A stretch of 64,000 nt of DNA from a virus: positions 50,356 through 114,355 of the IMG/VR virus record IMGVR_UViG_3300021952_000001, one strand, 5' to 3'. Position 1 is the first letter of the stretch; each line of letters begins with the position of its first letter. This document shows positions 39,501-47,831 of the stretch, in pieces. The translations under genes and the position numbers were made by a program. Under the pieces are notes generated by a model. It had not been told where the DNA came from. It saw nothing but the letters and a program-made list of their open reading frames with translations, and ran no database searches.

Positions 39501-41293
39501 AGACTATAGCAATGTATAATGAGTTTGCTATTAAGTTTAAATATCTTTCTGATATAGAAGCTCAAGGTAGAGCTCTTATTAGACTTGAACAAAATAAGAA
39601 AGCTATTGCTACATCTATGTTTGGTAAAACTCAATATAAAGATGGTGTAATTCAATATACACCAGATAATAATGAGAATGCTAAAATTATTGAAGATATG
39701 GTTAAAGCAATTGTTTACCAACAAAAATATATTGAGAGTGAGACATTTGATCAAATGTTAGGTAAGTTAGGAAACTTTGGAGGTAAATTAAATAAAGTGT
39801 TAGGACGTGATATATTTGCAGAAAACTTAGAAGGAAGACAAGTAAGTATTAATAAAGTGATTACTCAAATGAATAATACTTTTCAAATAGCTACATTAGG
39901 ACTTAATGTATTGTCATCTGCTTCTAACTTATTTGGTGGTAAAACACAATCATTAATTAACTCTGGTAAATACTTTACTAAAAAAGATTATGTATCTGCA
40001 GAGATGTGGTTGCTTGCAAATAAAATGGGTGGATCAGATAAACAAAAAATGTTAGCTGCTCTAGATTATTTTATTCCATTTACAGAAAATTACAACAGAG
40101 ATGCTGCTACTAAACTATCTTTAAATGCATTAGATGATCAAGCTATTCAAGATTGGTTAATGGTGTTAATGAGAGAAGGAGAACATTCTGTACAAACAAC
40201 TAACTTTTTTGCATACATAAATAATTCAATCGTTGAAAATGGTGAAATAGTTAATGCTAGAGAATTTTTGAAATCTACTCCAGAATATCAAAACTTTTAT
40301 AAAGGTAGTAAAGAAGAAAGAGAAGCACGTTCTGAAAAATTTGAAAAAGATGTTAAAGATCTTGTAGAAAAACAAGGAGTATTAAATTTAGGTAGTGTTG
40401 TAGATGGAGTGTTTGTTATTCCTGGCATTGAACAAAAATCTGATTCAGTAGTTGAAACAAGAAGAAAAATTCAACAATTTACTAGTGATGCATTAGGTAA
40501 CCTTACAGAAGAAAATAAACGTTTAATTAACTTAACTATATACGGTAACTCTTTTATGGTATTCAAGAACTGGATTCCTAGACTTGTAGATGTACGTATG
40601 GGTAACTTAAAATATAATTCAGCATCTGATGCATATGAATGGGGTAGAAGTAGAATGATGTTTAGAATAATTTCTGAAGACTTATTAGGTAGTATGCGCA
40701 TGTTGAAAAATTCTGTATTAGGAATTAATTCAGATAAAGATTTAGATGCTATAAGAAAGTTATTTGATAAAAAGAAATCTGATTATGAAACAGATACAGG
40801 TAAAGAACTTGATATGACTGAAGATGAGTTCATTGACCTTGTTAGACAAAATGTAAAAAATCAAATATTAGATACATTAACTTATGCTGCATTATTTGCA
40901 GTTGGTTTAGGACTTAAGGCATTAGCACCTGATGATGATGAAGATCCTTTTGTTAAAAATCAATATAAATTTTTATTGAAAGCAACAGATAAATTTAAAG
41001 ATGAGCTTGGATACTTCTATAATCCAACAAGCTTAACTGGATTAGTATCTACAGGAATATTTCCAGCAATGGGATTAATTGAAAATTATGAAAAAGCAGT
41101 TGTTAATTTCATGAAAGAAAACTATGCTATAGCAACAGGTAATCAAGAAATGGAAGATAAGAATAATGTAATTAAATATTGGATGAGATCATTTCCTATA
41201 TCGAGTCAAGCTGCAGGATTATTACCAATGTTCTATCCTAATTTAGCAAAAGACCTTGGATTGAAAATGCAATCACAGTATGGTATGAGGTAA
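36542..41293 (+). CDS. Giant virion protein with PD-(D/E)XK nuclease domain
   Basis: The 1583 residues contain a RecB/Cas4-type nuclease signature: AGTVDF (D412), ILDWK (D426, K428) and a following Q-x-x-x-Y (Q451, Y455), with the preceding GHADFEHAFE supplying an acidic helix. A segment near residue 120 (TEEAMHF) resembles a zinc-peptidase site with its first His lost. One hydrophobic stretch near the C-terminus (about 1450-1465, YAALFAVGLGLKAL) could be a membrane helix. It directly follows the polymerase gene and is likely ejected with it. The nuclease could act on host DNA or on phage DNA ends. Confidence 0.65.
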   Translation: MAHCVNRSSQEFIALAEQSNINPIILAAKVSLWQEKNGLDNFPTVEDISNIKSKGEVFNTESSISSPKTIALINDFLSRIGVDVKSTKDIVVNGIRVDANAVANITQSLVQVVEGKESRALTEEAMHFAVEILEQKNPKLFNQLLKEINNYALLRDVMSEYSTNPLYQTTDGKPDIRKIKKEAIGKVLAETVINQNEGSTENPELLAKVESWWSEILNFLKGLFVTSGFDSAAMKVLSGEAIGTVADIRAEEGTVFLQKTKQEQVFDSIKEMSSKITKPEEDYYIDGRKIGRRVSNLVADWYERRFKSNDLTKSEFQKAVDDLKAEKGTAGHADFEHAFEIFVDENGFLRDEPLDDSGYVSQINPANNDMYELLKNNLKDRLNSFPKENGGTRFMSEATIYDAQRDIAGTVDFLAVTPEGKVSILDWKFMDLNTDKYTDIPWYKVNAWNTQMDQYKYIIGKTYNVKNENFEQTRMIPIKAVYTKANPKTGALPKLLNIKIGDVNVKNIKEDYLLPVGLQSEKTGNKKIDTLLEKLNAIYKKLSEEKVLPSDKLNKAEQLNALFSAIRQLQVKQNIAPLLYQAKVLNKQVQGILDKYKSEFEGKDAKSFTADQISDFAESIETAREALTAYTKLDTELRFLFAGELSDEDKKLKEDLRDTVDNAREYEDLLKDVDEEFTNDIIGGSENVKNLSTPEKIVRGISKMFGNTATLQLKGLEVLFKKANKAFAFAGMDTLAEVKKLTALKESYEKWASSKGLTKKNMFNAIQKQDANELIDEFNPEFYSTLKKKIQDQDFKWIKENVDVDVYKKHIEEKKKEEILRISNKPRIGTDAQNAFDIKRELTKVNDLYSLSTPTGIGWLLYDDIKNFPKRETWESEQWKELIKPENKPAKDFYDYIKERNEYYKEIGYINAKQARTFLPWVRKGLSEKLIFGGKISVGEQFLRHISVDEGDIGYGKVDPLTGKPVDSIPIYLTKQLDSDYSTDLFKTIAMYNEFAIKFKYLSDIEAQGRALIRLEQNKKAIATSMFGKTQYKDGVIQYTPDNNENAKIIEDMVKAIVYQQKYIESETFDQMLGKLGNFGGKLNKVLGRDIFAENLEGRQVSINKVITQMNNTFQIATLGLNVLSSASNLFGGKTQSLINSGKYFTKKDYVSAEMWLLANKMGGSDKQKMLAALDYFIPFTENYNRDAATKLSLNALDDQAIQDWLMVLMREGEHSVQTTNFFAYINNSIVENGEIVNAREFLKSTPEYQNFYKGSKEEREARSEKFEKDVKDLVEKQGVLNLGSVVDGVFVIPGIEQKSDSVVETRRKIQQFTSDALGNLTEENKRLINLTIYGNSFMVFKNWIPRLVDVRMGNLKYNSASDAYEWGRSRMMFRIISEDLLGSMRMLKNSVLGINSDKDLDAIRKLFDKKKSDYETDTGKELDMTEDEFIDLVRQNVKNQILDTLTYAALFAVGLGLKALAPDDDEDPFVKNQYKFLLKATDKFKDELGYFYNPTSLTGLVSTGIFPAMGLIENYEKAVVNFMKENYAIATGNQEMEDKNNVIKYWMRSFPISSQAAGLLPMFYPNLAKDLGLKMQSQYGMR

Positions 41294-41326
41294 AGCTATA
41301 TTATACCAAGTATTTGATACACACGC

Positions 41327-41357
41327 TTTTTTTAAAGACATATAAGAATTAAATTTG
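41327..41357 (+). promoter_or_regulatory. Bacteroidota-type promoter for fibre genes
   Basis: TTTT (41327-41330), 19 bases, then TAAATTTG (41350-41357), an exact TAnnTTTG box. Transcription would start near 41364, just ahead of a stem-loop. Confidence 0.6.
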
Positions 41358-41365
41358 TAAACAGA

Positions 41366-41385
41366 CTGCTACTTCATTGTAGCAG
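41366..41385 (+). other. Stem-loop in fibre mRNA leader
   Basis: CTGCTAC-TTCATT-GTAGCAG is a seven-pair hairpin followed by ATCTTGTTTT. If the promoter at 41327 is right, the hairpin sits at the 5' end of the fibre message, as a stabiliser or attenuator. Otherwise it is a terminator for the giant genes. Confidence 0.55.
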
Positions 41386-41411
41386 ATCTTGTTTTAATAA
41401 TACACAAGATT

Positions 41412-43256
41412 ATGAATCCATTTTGCGAAGCTGCTCCCTGTCCTATCATATTAAGCACCACCTGCGTATTTTACGAAGGAGGTAATTTAATATGTACTGG
41501 AATTAATACTAATGACACTTTAGAAATGGCTCTGATCAAAATTGATCAAGCTATTTGTGGTGTTAGTGGAACATCTGGTACGTCAGGTACTAGTGGTTTA
41601 ACAGGAACATCTGGAACCTCTGGGACTCATGGTAGTTCTGGTACATCTGCTACAAGTGGTAGTTCAGGAACTTCTGGTACAACTGGTACTAGTGGAACCT
41701 CTGGTAGTGCTGGAACATCAGGAACATCAGGAGAGAATGGAGATAGATATAGAACTCCTTCCTATTCAACATTTGACATGTGCGATCCTGCATTAATTGT
41801 TGTTAATTCAGAATTAGCATATAGTGTAGGACAAACTATTATTATAGCCCATGATCAAAATAATTCATTTGAAGCTACAGTAACATCATATAATCCATCT
41901 ACAGGAGAATTAGCATTTATAAACCCAGTTAATTGTGTTGGATCAGGAACTTATTCTTCTTGGACAATCAATCTTGCTGGTGCCTCTGGTGGGGATGGAA
42001 GTTCTGGGACTTCTGGAAGCTCAGGGTTAACAGGTTCACATGGAACAAGTGGTAGCTCTGGAACTACAGGTACAAGTGGAAGTAGTGGATTAACTGGTTC
42101 TTCAGGGACTGCTGGTACTTCTGGTAGTTCTGCTATTAATGGTACAAGTGGAACTAGTGGAAATAGTGGGTCTAGTGGTACATCAGGTATTACTGGTACC
42201 TCTGGATCAAACGGTTCTTCAGGTTCTTCTGGTAGTAGTGGTACACATGGTACATCAGGCACCTCTGGAGCTGATGGTGGTAATGGATCAAGTGGAACAT
42301 CAGGGTCTCACGGATCTAGTGGTACTTCAGGATTAAATGGTACATTTGGTACCTCTGGTAGTAACGGTAGAAATGGAACATCAGGTACTAGTGGAATAAA
42401 CGGTACATTTGGAACTTCAGGAAGTAATGGATCTAGCGGTACCAACGGTACTAGTGGAACTACAGGATCTAGTGGTACAACTGGTTCTCATGGAACTAGT
42501 GGCTCATCAGGGACTAATGGTTCTGCTGGAACTTCTGGATCTAACGGATCAAATGGAACTAGTGGAAGCAATGGTTCTTCTGGAACACATGGCTCTAATG
42601 GTACCTCAGGTACATCAGGTTTTAACGGTACTAATGGTACCAATGGAACAAGTGGTACACGAGGAAGTAATGGTACTTCAGGAAGCTCTGGAACTAGTGC
42701 TACCTCTGGTACAAGTGGAAGTAATGGTTCTGATGGTACTTCGGGAACAACAGGTACTTCAGGATCTAATGGTTCAAACGGTACATCTGGTACCACAGGA
42801 ACATCAGGAACTACAGGTACTAGTGGAACATCTGCAACAGATGGTACTGGAGGTACAAGCGGAACTAGTGGTACAACTGGAACATCAGGTAGTTCAGGAA
42901 CAACAGGAACCAGTGGTTCTTCAGGAGCTACATTTTCATATAGAGGAAACTCTACAAGTTGTATAACTCTTCCTTTATCATTATGTACAACTACTACTAC
43001 ATCCAGTACATCTAGTACAACTACAACTACTAGTACAACAATAGCACCATTATCGTGCACTAAGTGGACATTCACTGCACCAACTGAAAATCCTGGAGAT
43101 TCAGCAACTGTAAATTATATAGATTGTTCAAATATAGAACAATCTGTAACATTGACTTATGGAGAGTATCCAATAGAAATTTGTGTATATTCAATAGTAT
43201 CAACATCTTTATGTTGTGGAGCATTCTTAGGTGACACTTATGTTCCATGTAGCTAA
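41412..43256 (+). CDS. Collagen-like fibre protein 1
   Basis: The 614-residue protein has a short Cys-containing anchor (1-49), a Gly-X-Y stretch (about 50-112), a small domain ending SYNPSTGEL...WTINL (about 120-188), a long Gly-X-Y region (193-505) and, after a Ser/Thr linker, a Cys-containing C-terminal domain shared with the end of the muzzle-like protein. The triplets are Gly-Thr-Ser, Gly-Ser-Ser, Gly-Asn-Gly and the like, with no proline. Trimeric triple helix formation is implied by the Gly spacing; stability without proline would need another device, such as glycosylated Thr. Likely a receptor-binding or head fibre. Confidence 0.8.
   Translation: MNPFCEAAPCPIILSTTCVFYEGGNLICTGINTNDTLEMALIKIDQAICGVSGTSGTSGTSGLTGTSGTSGTHGSSGTSATSGSSGTSGTTGTSGTSGSAGTSGTSGENGDRYRTPSYSTFDMCDPALIVVNSELAYSVGQTIIIAHDQNNSFEATVTSYNPSTGELAFINPVNCVGSGTYSSWTINLAGASGGDGSSGTSGSSGLTGSHGTSGSSGTTGTSGSSGLTGSSGTAGTSGSSAINGTSGTSGNSGSSGTSGITGTSGSNGSSGSSGSSGTHGTSGTSGADGGNGSSGTSGSHGSSGTSGLNGTFGTSGSNGRNGTSGTSGINGTFGTSGSNGSSGTNGTSGTTGSSGTTGSHGTSGSSGTNGSAGTSGSNGSNGTSGSNGSSGTHGSNGTSGTSGFNGTNGTNGTSGTRGSNGTSGSSGTSATSGTSGSNGSDGTSGTTGTSGSNGSNGTSGTTGTSGTTGTSGTSATDGTGGTSGTSGTTGTSGSSGTTGTSGSSGATFSYRGNSTSCITLPLSLCTTTTTSSTSSTTTTTSTTIAPLSCTKWTFTAPTENPGDSATVNYIDCSNIEQSVTLTYGEYPIEICVYSIVSTSLCCGAFLGDTYVPCS
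41559..41746 (+). repeat. Collagen-like Gly-X-Y repeat, first block
   Basis: About 20 triplets, mainly Gly-Thr-Ser, at codon level mixed GGT/GGA, ACA/ACT, AGT/TCA/TCT. Protein repetition is exact while DNA repetition is broken by synonymous changes. Confidence 0.85.
41988..42930 (+). repeat. Collagen-like Gly-X-Y repeat, main block
   Basis: Over 300 residues of near-unbroken Gly-X-Y. X is mostly Thr, Ser or Asn and Y mostly Ser, Gly or Thr. Proline is absent. Open frames on the other strand and in other frames across this block are by-products of the repeat. Confidence 0.9.
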
Positions 43257-43281
43257 TAAATAAAACTAAAATAAAAATATA

Positions 43282-46200
43282 ATGAGTTGTCCATCTTCTC
43301 CATATTGCGATTTAACAATTACTATCTCTTCAGGACTAGCTTATGGTCCTGGGGACTTTTTAATGTTATATTGTGACAATTGTAATTACATAAACGGTCA
43401 AGTTGTATCATATAATCCTTCTACTGGAGAGTTAGTAATCACTCCAGATAAATTTGTAGGAAGTGGTGAATGCTGTAATTGGACTGTTAACTTATCAGGA
43501 GTTCCTGGAGTTAATGGTACTAGCGGTAGCAGTGGTACAAGAGGTTCTAATGGTACGTCTGGCACTTCAGGTACTAGTGGTACTGATGGAACAGGAGGTA
43601 CTTCTGGAACATCTGGTACATCAGCTATTGATGGTACTTCAGGCTCTAGTGGATCTTCAGGCACAGATGGAACTGGAGGAAGCTCTGGTAGCTCAGGAAC
43701 TTCGGGAACTAATGGTACTGGGGGAACTAGTGGTACGTCAGGTACAAGTGCAATAGATGGAACTAGTGGAACTAGTGGGAGTTCAGGAACCAGTGGGTCT
43801 AATGGATCTGATGGTACCTCTGGAACTTCTGGGACTACTGGAACCAGTGGTACTAGTGGCTCTAGTGGAACAAGCGGTACAACAGGAACAAGTGGAACTG
43901 GAGGTACTAGTGGTGTAGATGGAGTGAGTGGTGGTAGAGTTTATTATTTTAATAATAGTCAAAACTCTTCTATTTCTCCATATAAAGCATTATCTACTAC
44001 TCCTACAACAACTGGATTACAAACTGTCACTCTTACAATGGCTGGTAATCAACATGATGACCTTGTCCAATCATTTATTAGTGATCAATTTGGATTTACA
44101 ATTATTCCATCAGGTGTACAGAGATTTCACTTACATGCAATGAAACCTCAAGCTAATGATGATATACAAGTTTACGTAACATTACAATTAGCTAATTCAA
44201 CAGGAACTCCTTATGGATCTTTAATAACATCATCTCCTTCTATTATTAGTTGGAATGGTATGGGAATTATATCAGAAACTAATCTTGATGTAGTATTTCC
44301 TCATACTGCTGTAGCTGCTACAGATAGAATGATTGTTAAGATTTATTTTAGTAACTATGAGAGTACATCAAAAGTTGTTTCTTGGTATACAGAAGATAGT
44401 GAATATTCATATGTAACAACATCTATTGCTGCTGCAGCTGGAACTAATGGTACTTCTGGTACTACAGGGACCTCTGGTTCGTCAGGTACAACAGGTACAT
44501 CTGGAAGTTCTGGATTTACAGGATCTGATGGGACATCAGGAAGTAGTGGTGTTAATGGAACCAGTGGAACAACTGGTACTAGTGGGTCATCTGGCTCTTC
44601 TGGTATTGATGGGACTAGTGGAACGTCAGGAATAAATGGTACAAGTGGCACAAGTGGAATTAATGGAACTAGTGGATCTTCTGGTCTAAATGGATCTTCA
44701 GGAAGTTCAGGAATAAATGGTACGTCAGGAACATCTGGTGTGAATGGTACAAGTGGTACAGCAGGTACGTCAGGAGTAAATGGAACTAGTGGTGTAAACG
44801 GTACTTCAGGATCTTCAGGGTCAAGTGGAATAAATGGTACCAGTGGTATTAATGGAACGTCTGGTTCTTCTGGTGTTAATGGTACATCAGGAATCAATGG
44901 TACTTCTGGAGTGAACGGAACAAGTGGAGTTAATGGATCAAATGGAACCAGTGGCTTTAATGGTACAAGTGGTGTAAGTGGAACTTCAGGAGTTTCTGGT
45001 ACATCAGGTGTATCAGGCACAAGTGGTGTGAATGGAACATCTGGTAGTTCAGGAGTTAATGGAACCTCAGGAGTTAATGGAACAAGTGGATCTAGTGGTG
45101 TTTCTGGTACTAGTGGTACAACACCTACAACAGCAGTTTATGCAACAAATTCATCAAAACTATATTCAACAGATGCAGCTTATGCATATGGTAGTGCTAA
45201 TCCATATTATGGATATTTAACTTATAATTCATCTGCTAACAGATGGAGATTTAAAGCAAGTCCAGCTACTCCAGATTCAGTTGAAGTTGCTTATTCAGAT
45301 ACTTCAGGTGATGCTGCAAGTTTAGGTGGAATTGCAGCAGATAGACAAGTTTTTGGAGATAATGCTAATGGTAGATCTAAAGGAATGAGTAGTGGTAATG
45401 CCAACACATCTGATAGTTCTAACTCTTCTGGATTTTATTTTGGAACAAGTGTTACTGGAATGCCTAGTACTGATTGGTGGAATTGGCTTACTGTAGCTGG
45501 AGGTTCTTGGTCAGGTTCAGATGGATATAGATGGCAGATGACTGGATCTTTTTGGAGTGATGACTGGAGACTTAGAAGAATGACTTCTGGTTCATGGAAC
45601 AGTTGGGTATCTATATTGCATTCTGGAAATTATTCTAGCTATTCTAACTTTAGTGGAGCTGTATATGGAACTATTTATTACGATTATAATAATACTGGTT
45701 ATTACTTGGATCCAGCGTCTACTAGTAACTTAAATGTGGTAGATGTTGCAAATAGATTGCAAGCACCATGGATAGGAGTAAATAACTCATCTAGTACTTC
45801 AGGTAATGGATTATCATTGTATGGAGCTAACTATGGGGGAGGTCAACCTACTTATGGTATAATGTTTGCTGGAACAGCAACATTTGGTACTTTTGGAGCT
45901 GTATCAGCAGATTGGGCTACATACTTTACTATGGATTCAACAGCTAATAGAGGTTGGATATTTAGAAATACAACAAATGGAAATGTTGCTTCTATAAGTA
46001 ATTCAGGAAGAATAACAGCTACAAATCCAGGTGCTGATTCTATATCTACAGGTGGGTCTGTAGGAGTAGCTCCATTTACTGGAAATAGTAATGGAGGATT
46101 AACAGCTAATGCTGATTACTTTTACCCACTTATTCAAGGATATAGTACAACAACAGCAGGATATGCTAATACTACACAGTTTGGATATGTTAGACCTATT

Positions 46201-46623
46201 GCTAGTGACAATGGATACGGTGCCATTAAACTTACAGGAGATGGTGCATTATCAACACCTAAGATATGGAAATTTAATAATAATGGTGATTTTACTTCTC
46301 CTGGTGATGTCATAGCATACTCAGATGCTAGATTAAAAGAAAATATAAAGACTATAGAAAACGCTGTATCAAAAATACAATCTATAAGAGGAGTTACATT
46401 TAACAGAAATGATATTAACCCTGATGGAGATAGCACAATATATATGGGAGTTATAGCTCAAGAATTATTAAATGTAATACCAGAGGTTGTTAGAATTGAT
46501 GAAAAAGATAAATACTCAGTAGCATATGGTAACTTAGCTGGATTATTTATCGAAGCAATAAAAGAACAACAAACACAAATAGAAGAATTAAAACAATTAG
46601 TTAACCAATTAATAAATAAATAA
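43282..46623 (+). CDS. Collagen-like tail fibre with S74 chaperone end
   Basis: The 1113-residue fibre has an N-terminal domain (1-72) homologous to the one in the preceding fibre (VVSYNPSTGELVI...WTVNL), a Gly-X-Y block (73-218), a beta domain (219-385), a second Gly-X-Y block (387-612), a knob-like part with WWNWLTVAGGSW and WRLRRMTSGSWNSW (pyocin-knob type, about 730-780), a YYDYNNTGYYLDP strand and a C-terminal S74 intramolecular chaperone. S1014-D1015 of SDARLKENI should be the self-cleavage site; GVIAQE and the final helix agree. The last ~100 residues would be removed after the trimer folds. Confidence 0.88.
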   Translation: MSCPSSPYCDLTITISSGLAYGPGDFLMLYCDNCNYINGQVVSYNPSTGELVITPDKFVGSGECCNWTVNLSGVPGVNGTSGSSGTRGSNGTSGTSGTSGTDGTGGTSGTSGTSAIDGTSGSSGSSGTDGTGGSSGSSGTSGTNGTGGTSGTSGTSAIDGTSGTSGSSGTSGSNGSDGTSGTSGTTGTSGTSGSSGTSGTTGTSGTGGTSGVDGVSGGRVYYFNNSQNSSISPYKALSTTPTTTGLQTVTLTMAGNQHDDLVQSFISDQFGFTIIPSGVQRFHLHAMKPQANDDIQVYVTLQLANSTGTPYGSLITSSPSIISWNGMGIISETNLDVVFPHTAVAATDRMIVKIYFSNYESTSKVVSWYTEDSEYSYVTTSIAAAAGTNGTSGTTGTSGSSGTTGTSGSSGFTGSDGTSGSSGVNGTSGTTGTSGSSGSSGIDGTSGTSGINGTSGTSGINGTSGSSGLNGSSGSSGINGTSGTSGVNGTSGTAGTSGVNGTSGVNGTSGSSGSSGINGTSGINGTSGSSGVNGTSGINGTSGVNGTSGVNGSNGTSGFNGTSGVSGTSGVSGTSGVSGTSGVNGTSGSSGVNGTSGVNGTSGSSGVSGTSGTTPTTAVYATNSSKLYSTDAAYAYGSANPYYGYLTYNSSANRWRFKASPATPDSVEVAYSDTSGDAASLGGIAADRQVFGDNANGRSKGMSSGNANTSDSSNSSGFYFGTSVTGMPSTDWWNWLTVAGGSWSGSDGYRWQMTGSFWSDDWRLRRMTSGSWNSWVSILHSGNYSSYSNFSGAVYGTIYYDYNNTGYYLDPASTSNLNVVDVANRLQAPWIGVNNSSSTSGNGLSLYGANYGGGQPTYGIMFAGTATFGTFGAVSADWATYFTMDSTANRGWIFRNTTNGNVASISNSGRITATNPGADSISTGGSVGVAPFTGNSNGGLTANADYFYPLIQGYSTTTAGYANTTQFGYVRPIASDNGYGAIKLTGDGALSTPKIWKFNNNGDFTSPGDVIAYSDARLKENIKTIENAVSKIQSIRGVTFNRNDINPDGDSTIYMGVIAQELLNVIPEVVRIDEKDKYSVAYGNLAGLFIEAIKEQQTQIEELKQLVNQLINK
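43499..43936 (+). repeat. Gly-X-Y repeat block, fibre 2 proximal
   Basis: About 145 residues of Gly-Thr-Ser, Gly-Ser-Ser and Gly-Thr-Gly triplets, with a single Pro at the very start and several Gly-Gly interruptions. Confidence 0.85.
44440..45117 (+). repeat. Gly-X-Y repeat block, fibre 2 distal
   Basis: About 225 residues with a regular nine-residue theme, Gly-(Val/Ile)-Asn-Gly-Thr-Ser-Gly-x-Ser, no proline. It differs in composition from the proximal block, pointing to separate expansion. Confidence 0.85.
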
Positions 46624-46988
46624 TGGCAATAACATTCACATTCTTAACAGATGACACAATGAAACTGGAGATAGCTCCAGTGTTGGGAGAATTAACAGAC
46701 GTAGTAACAAGAGTTAGATATAACTATGTTGGTATAAACGAAGATGGTATTGAAGGTGTCTTTATAGGAGCAACTCCTATGCCTCTTCCTACAGATACAG
46801 AAAACTATATTCCTTTTGCAGACTTACAACCAGAAAATGTTGTAGCTTGGTTAGAGGCTGTTTCTGATAAAGTACATATGCAAGAGCGTATTACAAAACA
46901 GATTGAAGCTCAAATAGCTCCTAAGTATGAACCAGTACCTTCTCCTTGGGCACCAACAACAACTAGTACTACCACTTTACTAATCTAA
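46623..46988 (+). CDS. Small fibre-associated protein with Thr tail
   Basis: The 121-residue protein overlaps the fibre stop codon by one base. It is a compact mixed domain (TFTFLTDDTMKLEIAPVLGE; then a strand pattern VTRVRYNYVG) ending in a helix and a short Thr/Ser tail. I do not recognise a family. Coupling to the S74 fibre gene suggests a tail-fibre assembly or attachment protein. Confidence 0.6.
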   Translation: MAITFTFLTDDTMKLEIAPVLGELTDVVTRVRYNYVGINEDGIEGVFIGATPMPLPTDTENYIPFADLQPENVVAWLEAVSDKVHMQERITKQIEAQIAPKYEPVPSPWAPTTTSTTTLLI

Positions 46989-46994
46989 TAACAA

Positions 46995-47831
46995 ATGGCA
47001 TTACCAAGTTCAGGACCTTTATCGATTTCTCAAATTCATACAGCATTAGGTAGCTCTAGTTATTCATTGCACACATTAAGTGTTGCAGCTGGAAAGACTA
47101 CTCCTGATGCTATATCTGAATTTTATGGATACAGTTCACTAACTTATGTATATTTATATTATGGAAGTACAAAAACTATAGCTTGTAGTGGAGTATCAGC
47201 AGGATATTTTTATATAAATTCATCTGATTTAAGTACAGCAACTAAGATTTATACTAATTCAGGAGGAACTACATACGCTTCTACTGCATTTTATTCTGAT
47301 GGAAGTATAGCTAGATCATGGAGTAGTAGTACTACTGTTTTAGCAGCAGCAAGTGCTTGTGTTATATGTTTTGTAGAAGGAACTTTAATAACACTTGTGA
47401 ATGGACAACAGGTACCAATAGAAAATCTTTATGTTGATCAGTTATTAATGTCATCTAATATAAGTACATTAACAGATACAAATGATGTAGAAGAACTTTA
47501 TAAATGGAATACTTATAATTTACAAGAATCAAGAATAGATTCTCCTATTATTAAAATTGAAAAACAAACTGCTGATCAAACTGTTATGATAAATGATGGA
47601 TTATTAGAAGCAACTCCTTTCCATAGTCAATTATATAAAAGAGATGGTTTATGGAGATTTGATACTATAGGATCTATTCAAATTGGAGATTATTTATATG
47701 ATATTAATAAAAATGAAATAGAAGTAACTTCTGTTAAATTTAATAAAGAAATTAAAACAATATATCCATTATCATTATCTCCTTCACATACTTATTTTGC
47801 AAATAATATACTTACTCATAATATCAAGTAA
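46995..47831 (+). CDS. Tail protein with C-terminal Hint/intein-like domain
   Basis: The 278-residue protein joins a tail-type N-terminal domain (LPSSGPLSISQIHTALG, then a beta region) to a Hint fold. The intein blocks are visible: A begins at C125 (CFVEGTLITLVNGQQVPIENL), B is LLEATPFHSQLY with T207-x-x-H210, F is the strand PLSLSPSHTYFANNIL, and G is H275-N276, then only Ile-Lys. No homing endonuclease lies between. The residue after HN is Ile, not Cys/Ser/Thr, so splicing is unlikely. Cleavage at the C125 side, or transfer of the activated N-part to another amine, is expected, as in bacterial intein-like domains. It sits with fibre genes. Confidence 0.85.
   Translation: MALPSSGPLSISQIHTALGSSSYSLHTLSVAAGKTTPDAISEFYGYSSLTYVYLYYGSTKTIACSGVSAGYFYINSSDLSTATKIYTNSGGTTYASTAFYSDGSIARSWSSSTTVLAAASACVICFVEGTLITLVNGQQVPIENLYVDQLLMSSNISTLTDTNDVEELYKWNTYNLQESRIDSPIIKIEKQTADQTVMINDGLLEATPFHSQLYKRDGLWRFDTIGSIQIGDYLYDINKNEIEVTSVKFNKEIKTIYPLSLSPSHTYFANNILTHNIK

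Noticed and set aside
41951-45020. Long Pro/Val/Leu-rich reading frames on the minus strand and in other + frames
   Set aside because: They exist only because the Gly-Thr-Ser codon repeat lacks stops in other frames; no start context, and they end where the repeat ends.
41559-45117. CRISPR-like or satellite array
   Set aside because: The repeats are codon-phased Gly-X-Y triplets with synonymous variation, no fixed repeat and spacer units, and lie inside long open frames.
46995-47831. True splicing intein
   Set aside because: Only two residues follow the terminal Asn and the first is Ile, so ligation to a C-extein is not expected.
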